A stretch of DNA of 64,000 nucleotides from NCBI GenBank assembly GCA_044370475.1, contig JBILVK010000005.1, positions 3,068 through 67,067 on the forward strand, written 5' to 3'. The number at the start of each line of letters is the position of its first letter. Position 1 is the first letter of the stretch. Below are positions 26,704-36,746 of the stretch, one piece after another. Made by a program: the position numbers and the translations under genes. The notes beneath the pieces are model-generated. The model saw only the letters and a program-made list of their open reading frames with translations. It made no database searches and had not been told where the DNA came from. This DNA comes from B1 sp044370475. GTDB lineage: Bacteria; Bacteroidota; Bacteroidia; UKL13-3.

Positions 26704-28890
26704 CTACCACAAGTGTAAGATTCCAAACCTTTTCAAGGTAAATAACACAGTACCTCCTAAAATCAAAATCCCTAAAATCACCTTCCAAATTGGAGTGCCC
26801 TTTTTCTTAAATGGATCATTCAAATTTATTTTTGAATTTAATGGCAAAGTAGCGGTCTGAGTAAGCAAATTGCCAAAGCTAATATTTACTGTTGCCCTGG
26901 CATTTATTGCCCAACCATTGGCATCTAAAATAGGTGCCAAATTGCGCTTCCTTAATTTTAAATAAGCAATTAACATAGAGGGACCAGAAATCAATAAAAG
27001 TAGGCCCAAAAGTGCCAATGGAATCTTCCACCAAGTTAAGCCCAATATTCCAGCCACCAAACTTCCTAAAGCCGCTCCCAAAGCACCCAATGCCAAACTT
27101 ATAGCAGCAAAAATCCCTACAAATTTTCCAATGTCAAATGGCTTTTCTGGCTCTGCTGTTTGAACCTGCACAATTTGCTTGTTAGCTACAGCATTGTTTG
27201 CATGTGCATCTGCCTCGCCAGCCTTCTTTTCTATGTTAGAAGTAGCCTGTGCTTGCACCTTATCATCTTGCGCAGAAGCAAACTTGTTTACTTGCGTATT
27301 AATAAACTTAGATATCTTTCTATACGGAGTCCAAAACGCTTGTCGTATGCTTATTGGATTATCTACAATCTTTATCACAACTGCATCCCAATCCAAACCA
27401 TCCCTGTCATAAAAAATGGCATTCCTGCCAACAATCAAATTGTCTATATCCCCATTTGTTAACGCAGCTGCAATAATCATTTCTTGCTGGGTAGCTTTAG
27501 AAACACATTTGCAATAAATTAAAAACATACCACTTATAGCCACCATCGAATCATGCCTTCCCATATCATTTACCTTAATACATAAAGTACAACTGCGTTG
27601 ATCTATGTACAAAGTTCCTGCCTGAAAAATTGCTTTATTACCGGGTGTATAGAAATCGTAAAACGTCACAAAGTTCTTCAACAACTGAAACAAATCTCTG
27701 TAATAACGCACCAATTGATCCACCAAAATTATTTGTCCGGCTTCGTCTGCTAACTCTAAATCTTTTTCTATTAAGCCTTTTAATTGATCGCCTTTTGCAT
27801 GCTCCAAAATTTCACGCACTCTTTGTATTCCTAATGCCTCAACTTCTTTGCCCGACATCATATCTAGCCAATTGGCATAAGCATCAAAACGTGCAGAAAT
27901 ATCTCTCCAATTTTCTTCCGTTAAGGTTTTACTTCCCGGGAAAAGAACCGCAACAACCTCTTTGCTAAAATCAAAAATAGCCGCCTCCCACATTGGGTTC
28001 AGACCGCCCTCTAAGGGTAATGCTTTACCACCCTCTATCTTGGCTAAGGGATAGCCGCTTATCTCTTCCTTGCAAACATTTAAATCTTTGGCTGCAATAG
28101 ATTCTACACGTGCACTCAATTGGTTCAAGGCTTCTGCAGTTTGCGGATCAAAAGCAGCTAACTTACAGCGTAAAAAATAATCATCTATCTTGGCTTGCAA
28201 CCCTTGCCATTTCTCATATCCAGCAGCAGTATGCGCTCCCAATGGAAGCACCTCTGCGGCCTTGCCTTCAGAAATACGCAACCAAGAATCATACGCCTCA
28301 CATGCCACATAAAAAGCATTTAACAACTCCAAATCTATGCCCTCTTTGCCTCCCCTATCTGCCTTTGAGCCTACACATGCCATGATATCTTTTATCAAAG
28401 AAATCAAGTCAGCATCCTCCGTGCTATCCTCTGTAATGATGCCATCTCCATTAAACTGAGTACCCGCAAAAATTCGCACAAAATCTAAGGTATCTTCTAC
28501 CCCAATTTCGGTGGCATCTGCCTTACCTAAATTTTGCAAAATAATTTTAGCACTCTCCAAAATTGCCCTGCCAGCCTCGGTTTCAACATTTATGGCACTT
28601 AATGGCAAAGTAGCTCCCTGCTTTAAAATATCATCTGCATTTTTCAACATGGAAGTAAGCCATTTTACAGCCTCCAAAATCTCTGGAACCCTAATATGTC
28701 CATCACCATCAGAATCTATCAAAGCCAATGTTTTTGAGTCAATTTCCAAACCACTCACTGGGCAACTTAAAGCTGTCCATAATTTCTGATCCAATTGCTC
28801 CAAGGCAAGTAAATCTGCCCCTGTTTCTAAATTTACTCGTTTAACTCCCCCAACAGTAGAGAAGCTCCAAACATGGTTACTATTATTCAT
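26704..28890 (-). CDS. EF-hand-containing membrane protein, hypothetical
   Basis: A 728-residue protein without an N-terminal signal. An EF-hand loop is plain at residues 59-70 (DSDGDGHIRVPE) and a second Ca-binding-like loop near 150 (FNGDGIITED). The long middle is helical and acidic and contains two CxxC-like pairs (SCTLCIKV, YCKCV). A low-complexity linker rich in A, Q and K precedes two hydrophobic segments (about 580-640) and a last one near the C-terminus, so the bulk may face the cytoplasm with a C-terminal anchor. I know the family only as hypothetical. Its promoter, TATCTTTG, merges with a palindrome copy at 28910. Confidence 0.75.
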   Translation of the reverse strand: MNNSNHVWSFSTVGGVKRVNLETGADLLALEQLDQKLWTALSCPVSGLEIDSKTLALIDSDGDGHIRVPEILEAVKWLTSMLKNADDILKQGATLPLSAINVETEAGRAILESAKIILQNLGKADATEIGVEDTLDFVRIFAGTQFNGDGIITEDSTEDADLISLIKDIMACVGSKADRGGKEGIDLELLNAFYVACEAYDSWLRISEGKAAEVLPLGAHTAAGYEKWQGLQAKIDDYFLRCKLAAFDPQTAEALNQLSARVESIAAKDLNVCKEEISGYPLAKIEGGKALPLEGGLNPMWEAAIFDFSKEVVAVLFPGSKTLTEENWRDISARFDAYANWLDMMSGKEVEALGIQRVREILEHAKGDQLKGLIEKDLELADEAGQIILVDQLVRYYRDLFQLLKNFVTFYDFYTPGNKAIFQAGTLYIDQRSCTLCIKVNDMGRHDSMVAISGMFLIYCKCVSKATQQEMIIAAALTNGDIDNLIVGRNAIFYDRDGLDWDAVVIKIVDNPISIRQAFWTPYRKISKFINTQVNKFASAQDDKVQAQATSNIEKKAGEADAHANNAVANKQIVQVQTAEPEKPFDIGKFVGIFAAISLALGALGAALGSLVAGILGLTWWKIPLALLGLLLLISGPSMLIAYLKLRKRNLAPILDANGWAINARATVNISFGNLLTQTATLPLNSKINLNDPFKKKGTPIWKVILGILILGGTVLFTLKRFGILHLW
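27996..28005. repeat. Dispersed palindrome copy 9
   Basis: GGTTCAGACC; encodes GLNP in the EF-hand gene (minus). Confidence 0.8.
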
Positions 28891-28909
28891 TTGCTAATCA
28901 ATTTTTTTC

Positions 28910-28919
28910 GGTCTGAACC
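28910..28919. repeat. Dispersed palindrome copy 10
   Basis: GGTCTGAACC, intergenic; overlaps the -7 box of the EF-hand gene. Confidence 0.8.
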
Positions 28920-28926
28920 AAAGATA
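28919..28926 (-). promoter_or_regulatory. -7 box overlapping the palindrome
   Basis: Minus strand TATCTTTG followed directly by GTTCAGACCG: the last G of the -7 box is the second base shared with the palindrome's GG. It is 28 bp before the EF-hand gene's ATG. Confidence 0.5.
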
Positions 28927-29099
28927 AGTTTGGAGCAAATTAATAAATAAACAAACATTCTCTATACCCATTCAAAACTTGATTTTAATAGGCATCATTC
29001 TTATTCAAACTACCTATTTCACTTTGTTAATTTTATTTTTCAATTAATTGGGCGTACAAACATTCCCACCTAAATTCGCAACCTTAAGTAAAATCAACT

Positions 29100-31583
29100 G
29101 TGTCGTTCGATCCATTCTCCATACAACTTCCCGTTACCGAAATTATTCATGAGGTAAAAGAAAAGCTCATTCAAAACAATACCCTTATTATTCAAGCGCC
29201 TCCAGGTGCCGGAAAAAGCACTTTGCTGCCGCTTGCCTTGCTAGATGCTCATTACCTCAAAGGAAAAAAAATCATCATGCTAGAGCCGCGCAGATTGGCC
29301 ACTCGCAGCATTGCCATGCGCATGGCAGAATTGCTCAACGAGGAAGTGGGTGCAACTGTGGGTTACAGAATACGCTTCGATAACCGCATTGGCAGTCAAA
29401 CAAAAATTGAAGTAGTAACAGAGGGAATCCTTACCCGCATGCTGCAATCAGACAATGCCCTAGAAGAATATGGCATGGTTATTTTTGATGAGTTTCACGA
29501 ACGTAGCATCCATGCAGATGTGGCCATGGCTCTCTGCAGAGAAACCCAACAAGTGCTTAGGCCCGACCTGCGCATGGTGGTTATGAGTGCTACCTTAAAC
29601 ATGCCTCAACTGGTTACCTTACTTAAGGCTCCTGTATCAACCAGTCAAGGCAAGCAATACCCGGTAGAAATAAAATATGTGGGTCAACAAGATGAACGTC
29701 TCTTGCCAGAAACCACAGCCAGAATTGTAGTAGAGGCCACCAGAAATCATGAGGGCGATGTTTTGGTCTTCCTTCCTGGCGAAGGAGAAATACGAAGAAC
29801 CGCAGAATTGCTTAAAGCAGACCTCAACCAATTTGCCATACATCCTTTGTACGGAATCTTGCCGCAACATGAACAGTATGCAGCCATTATGCCCAACAAA
29901 CATGGCAAACGTAAAATTGTTCTGGCCACTTCCATTGCCGAAACAAGTTTAACCATAGAGGGCGTGAAAGTAGTAGTAGATACAGGCTTCGCCAAGATGC
30001 AACGCTTTGATCCAAAAAGCGGATTGAGCAGGTTAGAAATCGTTCAAATAGCTCAAGATAGTGCCGACCAACGTGCGGGCAGAGCAGGAAGATTAAGTGC
30101 AGGTGTTTGTTACCGCATGTGGACCAAAGCCACGCACGATAGACTACCGCAACATCGCATCCCAGAAATTATGGAGGCCGATCTAGCTTCGCTGGTTTTA
30201 GATATGGCGCAATGGGGCATTGTGAACTTAGAACAAATGAGCTGGCTCAACAATCCGCCAAGGGCACATGTGGCCCAAGCCAGTGAGGTGCTGCACCAAT
30301 TGGGTGCCTTGGAGAATGGCCGCATTACCGAGCATGGCAAGCAAATTCACAAGCTGGCTTGTCACCCACGCATTGCCCATATGTTGCTTCTTGCCAAGGA
30401 AGATCATACCATTCAATTGGCAAGCGATGTTGCTGCCGTATTAGAAGAGCGCGATCCACTGCCCAGAGAATCGGGCATAGATATCAACTTACGAGTTGAG
30501 GCTTTGCGCAGAGCAAGAAAAAACAATGCCCTAGGCAAGAATTTTGCGCGCATAGAAAAGGTAGCAGAATCGTATAGAAAATTGCTTCAAGTAGAGGTGA
30601 GCAATGCCCCAGTAGACCCTTTTGAAACAGGCCTGCTCATTGCCCATGCTTACCCAGAAAGAATAGCATGTGCGCGTCCTGGCAACAATGCGCAGTTTCA
30701 ATTGTCGAATGGAAAATATGCTGCAGCCGGTCATAAAGATGATTTGGCACATGAGCCTTGGTTGGCGGTTGCACATATGGATACGCGCGATGGCTTGGGC
30801 AAGATTTTCTTGGCAGCTCCTTTAAATCCTACCGACCTTAGGAGCTTGGTGAAAGAGAAGGAAGTGATTACTTGGGATACCCGCAAAGGCGGACTCATTG
30901 CCACAAAGGATTTGCGCATTGGAAGCATTGTTTTACAATCTAAACCACTGCCCGCACCTGACCCAAAACACTTGGTAGATGCTATCTCGGAAGCCTTAAA
31001 AACTGAAGGAGAAAACTTGCTCTCTTTTAATGATACCATGAAGCAATTGCAAAACAGAATTCTGAGTTTGCGCAAATGGAACAATGCCTCAGATTGGCCA
31101 GATGTAAGTACCCATACCTTGTTGTTACAAAACAAAGAATGGCTCGGACCTTATCTCAATCAAATTAAAAAACCAGACGACCTAAAAAAGCTAGATTTGG
31201 CGCAGGCTTTGTTTAACCACTTGCCTTATCAAAAACAATTAGACCTGAACCAATTGGCGCCACAAAAGCTCGAAGTACCCAGTGGCTCTTTTATAGAAAT
31301 TGAATACTTTGCCCATGGCGAAACTCCCGTTTTGGCAGTTCGTCTACAAGAAGTATTTGGTCTTAGCGATACGCCCACCATCAATGCCGACAAAACACCT
31401 GTAGTGATGCATTTGTTATCGCCCGGCTTTAAACCCGTACAAGTAACCTCAGACCTAAGAAGCTTTTGGAACAATACCTACCACGAAGTAAAAAAGGAAC
31501 TCAAACGCAGGTATCCAAAGCACTCCTGGCCCGAAGACCCTTGGGCCGCAGTACCCGTAGCTAAAGGTCGCAAACGCAGTTAA
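29100..31583 (+). CDS. hrpB: ATP-dependent RNA/DNA helicase HrpB
   Basis: An 827-residue DEAH-type helicase of normal HrpB length. It begins at GTG (29100). Walker A is APPGAGKST (about residue 35), motif II DEFHER (about 129-134), motif III SAT (about 164) and motif VI QRAGRAGR (about 323). The C-terminal HrpB-specific domain ends PEDPWAAVP. Cytoplasmic; in most bacteria the function is not settled. No strong promoter seen (TAAATTCG near 29071 is a weak candidate). Confidence 0.95.
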   Translation: MSFDPFSIQLPVTEIIHEVKEKLIQNNTLIIQAPPGAGKSTLLPLALLDAHYLKGKKIIMLEPRRLATRSIAMRMAELLNEEVGATVGYRIRFDNRIGSQTKIEVVTEGILTRMLQSDNALEEYGMVIFDEFHERSIHADVAMALCRETQQVLRPDLRMVVMSATLNMPQLVTLLKAPVSTSQGKQYPVEIKYVGQQDERLLPETTARIVVEATRNHEGDVLVFLPGEGEIRRTAELLKADLNQFAIHPLYGILPQHEQYAAIMPNKHGKRKIVLATSIAETSLTIEGVKVVVDTGFAKMQRFDPKSGLSRLEIVQIAQDSADQRAGRAGRLSAGVCYRMWTKATHDRLPQHRIPEIMEADLASLVLDMAQWGIVNLEQMSWLNNPPRAHVAQASEVLHQLGALENGRITEHGKQIHKLACHPRIAHMLLLAKEDHTIQLASDVAAVLEERDPLPRESGIDINLRVEALRRARKNNALGKNFARIEKVAESYRKLLQVEVSNAPVDPFETGLLIAHAYPERIACARPGNNAQFQLSNGKYAAAGHKDDLAHEPWLAVAHMDTRDGLGKIFLAAPLNPTDLRSLVKEKEVITWDTRKGGLIATKDLRIGSIVLQSKPLPAPDPKHLVDAISEALKTEGENLLSFNDTMKQLQNRILSLRKWNNASDWPDVSTHTLLLQNKEWLGPYLNQIKKPDDLKKLDLAQALFNHLPYQKQLDLNQLAPQKLEVPSGSFIEIEYFAHGETPVLAVRLQEVFGLSDTPTINADKTPVVMHLLSPGFKPVQVTSDLRSFWNNTYHEVKKELKRRYPKHSWPEDPWAAVPVAKGRKRS

Positions 31584-31698
31584 ATGTTCTACCAAAAGAG
31601 ATAGGTTGTCTTGCAGACATTGTGCAATTTGTGCAATGAATGTGCAATTGATTTATGCCGCAATTTTAGTAGACTAGTGAATTTGCATTTCTGATATT

Positions 31699-34600
31699 TT
31701 AATCAATCAACTCAATTCGTCTTACAAAAGATTCTCCTTCTGGGGTGCTGAGTTTAATGAGGTAAATGCCGTTGCTTAAGTTGCTTAAATCTATGCTACC
31801 ATCTAGCTGTGCTTTGCCTTGGAACACCTGCTCGCCCAAGATGCTCTGCACGCTCACAACCAGGTCTCGGTTCAGACCGTCTTGAATAAATATTGTGCCA
31901 TTGCTTGGGTTGGGGTATAGCAGAATATCATGGTTCCAAGCCAATTCTGAGCCGCCCAAAGGTTTATTGATGGTGATGTTTAAGTAAGCGGTATCGCCAT
32001 AACATCCTCCACCTGTGCGTTCCAATAATTTGAGTTCTGTGGTCCCTATGTCTGTCCACCTAATACTGATGTTTGAAGTATTGCTAAAGCCCACTCCTTT
32101 ATCGTACATCCAAGAGTATGTTGAGCCGTTACTAGGCGTTACAGCATAGGTTTCTGTGGTGCCACGTATCACATTGATATTTCCGTTGATGCTTACGGGA
32201 TCAGGGTTGGGAATGAGATAAATTCTTATACTAGCAGTATCTGCGCAGGCTCCGCTTAAGCTGTTTATAAGCGTTACAACAAAGGTATTTTCTGTGCCAA
32301 AAACATAACTCATAGAGTCTACAACATTGCCAGAATACATCCCATTGCCAAAGTCCCACGTGCGGGTAATATTGGGGTTGCCAGCTTGCGTGGTATCTGT
32401 AAAAACAAAGTTATTGTCTCTGGCACATTGAATAGATTTATTTAATAAAAAACCCGCTTGCAATTTCTCACTCACACTTATAGCCACTACATTAGAGGTA
32501 TGAACTTCTGTGCCAGAAAATACAGTGCGTCTATACCATGTATTGGTGCTTAAAACACCTGGCGAATAGCTATTGGCATTGTTTACACCTGGGGCAGGAG
32601 TATAAGCACCTGCGGCGCCAGTAGTGCTTTGCGTCCACAAATAAGTATAGGAGCCTGTGCCTCCAGTTGGTGCCGTGCCTGTTAACAAACCCGCGGCTTC
32701 GCTTAAACATAAACCTTGGTCTGAACCTATAATATTGTTATCTAATGCACTAGGTTGTGCCAAATTATACCTAACCAAAAAGGCATCAAAGCCACCATTA
32801 TTGGTAGTATCCGTAGCATTTGGTGTGGCAATGCCAGAATCGGAAGTAGAATATCCAGCAATAAATAAATTTCCTAATTTATCAAGCTTAACCTCCTTTA
32901 AATAATCATGTGCATTGCCCCCATAATAGGTTCCAAGTTGTCTTGTCCCGGCTTTATCAAAAATAATTAAATAACCATCTCCAGTCCCTTTTAAAGTTGA
33001 TTGAATCGCGCCAAATGAAGCAATATCTGTAGTAGAATTGGTAAACCCAACCCCATAAATATTGTTAAGTGTATCACTAGTTATTCCATAAAGATAATCG
33101 GTATTGTTACCGCCATAATATGTAGCCCAAATACGCGTTCCGGTATTATCCATCTTTAACAAAAATCCATCGTTGGCACTTGGCTTGTAATAAGAGGTAT
33201 CATACCCATTTGCAGATGCAATTCCAGAATCAGAGGTGGTATTACCAGAAACCAAAATATTCCCTTCATAATCCAATTTCAAATCATTTGGCACATCAAT
33301 ACCAGGGCCACCATAATAAGTTCCGTACCCCAATGAACCATCCTTTTTAAACTTGGCTATAATACCATCTGTGCTGCCTCCTAAATAACCTTGATGCGCT
33401 CCAGATGTAGCTATACCAAAAGTAGAAGTAGTGGTACCCGTTAGAAAAATATTACCAGTTTTATCGCCAGATAAAGCGTATATATAATCTTCATTATCAC
33501 CGCCATAAAAAGTGCCCCACTTGACTACCCCATTTTTACTAAATTTTACCAATATACCATCTGTATAACCTACTAAGGAAAATTGATGTGTATTAGGATA
33601 AGCAGGATAAATAAAAACCATATCCCCAGAATTTGAATAACCCCCAACCACTATATCACCTAAATAATCTACCATGATGGCATCCATACCATCAGTTAGC
33701 AGTCCACCAAAATAAGTCCCCCAAACAAGGCTACCAGAAGAATTAAATTTAGCTACAATACCATCCGAACCTCCAGCAATCGTGGTTCTGTGCGCTCCTG
33801 CTGTGCTAATTCCACTAGGCGAATTCGATTGCCCTGCTACATAAATATTTTGTTCAACATCAATGGCAATATCATTTAACACATCATTATTTGCCCCGCC
33901 ATAATAAGTAGCCCACAACAATGCCCCCGCTGGCGCATATTTAGCAATAAACCCATCTAAACCTCCACCTACAGTTGTTTGATGTGCACCAGTTGTTGCC
34001 ACAGAACTATTAGAGCTTGTATAACCTATAATGTATATATTTCCCAAACTATCCAAAACCATATCGTTTACAAATTCTCCATTTGTTCCACCAAAATAAG
34101 TACCCCAAGCCAAAGGGTCAATTACCAGTGTATTGTTTCTATCTCTTGCATCTACTTCTATGCCAAAAAGCCTATCATGTATCTGTCTGAACCGAGCACC
34201 AATGGAGCGGCCTTGCCTACCTTGTTTGGCGAGCTCATAGCTAAGTGGCACTTGCTCCTCTAGCACGCCTAGTGTGGTTTGCATGGCAATGGAACCTTCT
34301 TCTGTTAAAGTGTTTTTGCTGGCGCCTTCTATTAAAAATTGCACCTTGCTTTCATCTGCACCTGGGTGCAAAATAATATTGTACTTAAACCTTGCTTGAC
34401 CATCAATTTCTGTGACTAAAAACTCAATGTCTGTTTGGGGGTACACATTCTTATACAAGATGCGTTTAATGGTTCTTTGCGTGGTTACTTGGTTTGCATT
34501 TTGCTTCGAATGAATTTTTATGACACCATCATTCTGCTCACAAACAAGCTTCTCTATTAAGCTATTTGAACCTACAAAATCTATGTCAATGCGATGTGCT

Positions 34601-34890
34601 CTTTGTACAGCATTTGTTGCAGCTATATTGGGTTCAGACAGAAGCGAAAGACTGCTTGCTTTTGTTTGGCGAAGCTCATAGCTAAAGCCGTTCTCCCTTA
34701 GCTGCACGCTCAATGCCGGCGAGGAAAACAAAAACAACACTTGGGTATTTACCTTGCCATTTTGGTCGTAAATCTGACCTTCATTCTTAATAAAACCACT
34801 TTCATTTTTAAGCTTACCTGCATCTATTGCCTCCGCAAAAAGCAAGCAATTAAATAGCAAAAATAGGAGGCTTAGGAGTAACTTTTTCAT
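31699..34890 (-). CDS. T9SS-secreted SBBP-repeat protein
   Basis: A 1,063-residue exported protein. After the signal peptide (LLLSLLFLLFNCLLFAEA) comes a DUF7948-like domain (FIKNEGQIYDQ), then at least seven SBBP repeats of about 55 residues, each beginning like WGTYFGG or WATYYGG followed by D.xGNIYIxGYTxS, which should form a beta-propeller. An Ig-like and a PKD domain follow (about 800-970), and the C-terminus is a type A T9SS sorting domain (YPNPSNGTIFIQ, GIYLIKLSTP). It is probably released or attached at the cell surface. Two palindrome copies lie in the coding sequence. Confidence 0.92.
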   Translation of the reverse strand: MKKLLLSLLFLLFNCLLFAEAIDAGKLKNESGFIKNEGQIYDQNGKVNTQVLFLFSSPALSVQLRENGFSYELRQTKASSLSLLSEPNIAATNAVQRAHRIDIDFVGSNSLIEKLVCEQNDGVIKIHSKQNANQVTTQRTIKRILYKNVYPQTDIEFLVTEIDGQARFKYNIILHPGADESKVQFLIEGASKNTLTEEGSIAMQTTLGVLEEQVPLSYELAKQGRQGRSIGARFRQIHDRLFGIEVDARDRNNTLVIDPLAWGTYFGGTNGEFVNDMVLDSLGNIYIIGYTSSNSSVATTGAHQTTVGGGLDGFIAKYAPAGALLWATYYGGANNDVLNDIAIDVEQNIYVAGQSNSPSGISTAGAHRTTIAGGSDGIVAKFNSSGSLVWGTYFGGLLTDGMDAIMVDYLGDIVVGGYSNSGDMVFIYPAYPNTHQFSLVGYTDGILVKFSKNGVVKWGTFYGGDNEDYIYALSGDKTGNIFLTGTTTSTFGIATSGAHQGYLGGSTDGIIAKFKKDGSLGYGTYYGGPGIDVPNDLKLDYEGNILVSGNTTSDSGIASANGYDTSYYKPSANDGFLLKMDNTGTRIWATYYGGNNTDYLYGITSDTLNNIYGVGFTNSTTDIASFGAIQSTLKGTGDGYLIIFDKAGTRQLGTYYGGNAHDYLKEVKLDKLGNLFIAGYSTSDSGIATPNATDTTNNGGFDAFLVRYNLAQPSALDNNIIGSDQGLCLSEAAGLLTGTAPTGGTGSYTYLWTQSTTGAAGAYTPAPGVNNANSYSPGVLSTNTWYRRTVFSGTEVHTSNVVAISVSEKLQAGFLLNKSIQCARDNNFVFTDTTQAGNPNITRTWDFGNGMYSGNVVDSMSYVFGTENTFVVTLINSLSGACADTASIRIYLIPNPDPVSINGNINVIRGTTETYAVTPSNGSTYSWMYDKGVGFSNTSNISIRWTDIGTTELKLLERTGGGCYGDTAYLNITINKPLGGSELAWNHDILLYPNPSNGTIFIQDGLNRDLVVSVQSILGEQVFQGKAQLDGSIDLSNLSNGIYLIKLSTPEGESFVRRIELID
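31869..31878. repeat. Dispersed palindrome copy 11
   Basis: GGTTCAGACC; encodes GLNR inside the T9SS sorting domain of the SBBP protein. Confidence 0.8.
32718..32727. repeat. Dispersed palindrome copy 12
   Basis: GGTCTGAACC; encodes GSDQ in the SBBP protein. Confidence 0.8.
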
Positions 34891-35053
34891 AGCATTGAAT
34901 TAAACCAAAACAAGTAAATATGAAGTAATTTAATGCTAGCAACCCTAAAATAAAAATCGACTTTCTTAATAATTTATTTAATTATTCCAATGGAGAAAAT
35001 GGGGCATTTCCACTACAAGAAATCAACAACAAAAAGGCTTGCTTAAACCGCAT

Positions 35054-35086
35054 AAAAAAGGCCGTCTCTTTTGTGAAACAGCCTTT
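35054..35086 (-). terminator. Terminator of DUF2892 gene
   Basis: On the minus strand GGCTGTTTC and GAGACGGCC pair (two G-U wobbles) around a six-base loop, followed by six T. Confidence 0.7.
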
Positions 35087-35105
35087 AAAATGCTAATAAA
35101 AAATA

Positions 35106-35309
35106 CTACTTAGTTTTGCAGGTATTCATACCCACAAGGGTGTAAAGCGGACAAAAGCTGATAACGCTCGTTGCCAAAAACACACCGCCTAATACCACCA
35201 ACACAATGCCCAATGTGCCTGTTACAGTTTTAGTAAAAAATAGTACAGCAAATACCACAGCAAGGATTATTCTAATCACTTTGTCTGTTCCACCCATGTT
35301 TGTTTTCAT
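35106..35309 (-). CDS. DUF2892 small inner-membrane protein
   Basis: A 67-residue protein with the DUF2892 layout: MGGTDKVIRIILAVVFAVL, a second hydrophobic segment, and CPLYTLVGMNTC near the end with two cysteines. DUF2892 proteins are small membrane proteins often linked to rhodaneses and sulfur handling, though here no rhodanese is adjacent. It has its own terminator. Confidence 0.9.
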   Translation of the reverse strand: MKTNMGGTDKVIRIILAVVFAVLFFTKTVTGTLGIVLVVLGGVFLATSVISFCPLYTLVGMNTCKTK

Positions 35310-35465
35310 AGTTTATTGTTTTAAATATAAGTTCTTTTCTAGCTATTAATAAAAAGCAAGGTAAGGTATTCTCTTGCCAACTTGCTTCATCAAATGTAAA
35401 ATGATATAGCCAAGAGGAATGTAACTTTTGTTACATAAGAATGAAGATAGAGAAAAATCATGAAA

Positions 35466-36746
35466 TTACTTCACAAAAAACGGGAAATTAGCACATGCCA
35501 CTTGTTGGTGCTTATCCTCAATATAAACAAATAGCCTATAAGCTCCTTTTTGAAAGGGTGCTTTAAAACTATAACCCGACTCTGCATTTCCTTTCATCAA
35601 AACAGGGATGGCATCGGGCTTTATTTCTGCATCTCCACCACTTTTGGTAAACTCACTTTCGGGCAAGATTTCCCATTTGTAAATGAGGCTGCTTGGCTCT
35701 GTATGTTGCACCTTTAAATCAACTTGTATCGAAGCGCCTTTCTTGCTTATAACACTGGCTGTCGCGGCGCTTTGGTTCAGACCGAAAGAAAGGATTTGTG
35801 GCGCCCAAAAAGCAGGCTTTGAACCGCTCCATTCTTCTTGTAACACATTCACCGCTTCTGTTTGCCTATCACCCACAAAAACACCATACCAAGTGGGTGT
35901 AGTTTCTTGTTTTTGTCCCCATAAAAACACATAAGAACCCAAGCATATATTGCTGTCTTTTTTAATAAAATCTCTATAGCGCTCTCTGTAGGTTATTGCC
36001 TTTTCGCTAGAGGTTTGTTCTATGGCTGCACCCCAACTTGTTTTGGCAACTTCCCAATGGCCGTTTGGACCCCATTCTGTTACCATATAGGGTTTATCCC
36101 AGCCATAAAGCCTAATCTTTTCTGGCAATGCGGGCAAATCGCCATAAGTATTTACACCTAATATATCTATGTCTTTACAATGGGCTTTTATTAAGGCAAC
36201 TTCTGGCGCATCTATGCCTGCTGTAACCACGCAGGTAGGGTGGTTTTTATCTTCTTCATGAATCATAGCAGCTATGTTTTGTACGGCATGCCAAACCGCA
36301 AAATCTGTATAAGCCAAATCTACCTCATTGCCCACTCCCCACATCAACAATGCTGGGTGATTTTTATACTTGTTTACAACCGATTTAAATTGCGCTACTT
36401 GGTCTTCACAGGCCCATTTATCGCTATAATCAAAGCCATGTCGCTCAGGTGGCATCCACAATCCCAACATCACCGTTAATCCCTTTTTCTGTGCTTCATC
36501 TAATACCTCCTGCGCGTTTTCTGCTCCCCATAAGCGCACAGAATTTCCACCTGCCGCTACTACCTTATCCATAAAAACATGTCCGCCCGCTCCCTTCACA
36601 TAATAAGGGCTATTGCCTCTTTGCAACTCATAAACACCTGCTCCTTTAGGCACTACCACGACCTTAATTGCTTGCGCTTGCACTTGGTAAACAAGTACCA
36701 GAAATAGGCCCAAAAGCAACATTATTCTTCTCATATCAATTAGCAA
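35466..36746 (-). CDS. Clan-A glycoside hydrolase, beta-glucan locus
   Basis: A 426-residue secreted TIM-barrel glycosidase of the GH2/GH5 clan, without the extra domains of a true GH2. The acid/base Glu is in WGVGNEVD (about residue 137) and the nucleophile Glu in VTEWGPNGHW (about 223). A small beta domain follows (about 310-426). The reduced layout and its place beside GH16 and GH3 suggest an endo-beta-1,3-glucanase (a GH158-like family is one option), but this is inference. Signal peptide LLLGLFLVLVYQVQAQ. The ATG overlaps the GH16 gene's end by 11 bp. Palindrome copy in SFGLNQSA. Confidence 0.8.
   Translation of the reverse strand: MLIDMRRIMLLLGLFLVLVYQVQAQAIKVVVVPKGAGVYELQRGNSPYYVKGAGGHVFMDKVVAAGGNSVRLWGAENAQEVLDEAQKKGLTVMLGLWMPPERHGFDYSDKWACEDQVAQFKSVVNKYKNHPALLMWGVGNEVDLAYTDFAVWHAVQNIAAMIHEEDKNHPTCVVTAGIDAPEVALIKAHCKDIDILGVNTYGDLPALPEKIRLYGWDKPYMVTEWGPNGHWEVAKTSWGAAIEQTSSEKAITYRERYRDFIKKDSNICLGSYVFLWGQKQETTPTWYGVFVGDRQTEAVNVLQEEWSGSKPAFWAPQILSFGLNQSAATASVISKKGASIQVDLKVQHTEPSSLIYKWEILPESEFTKSGGDAEIKPDAIPVLMKGNAESGYSFKAPFQKGAYRLFVYIEDKHQQVACANFPFFVK
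35774..35783. repeat. Dispersed palindrome copy 13
   Basis: GGTTCAGACC flanked TT and GAAA; encodes GLNQ in the clan-A glycosidase. Confidence 0.8.
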
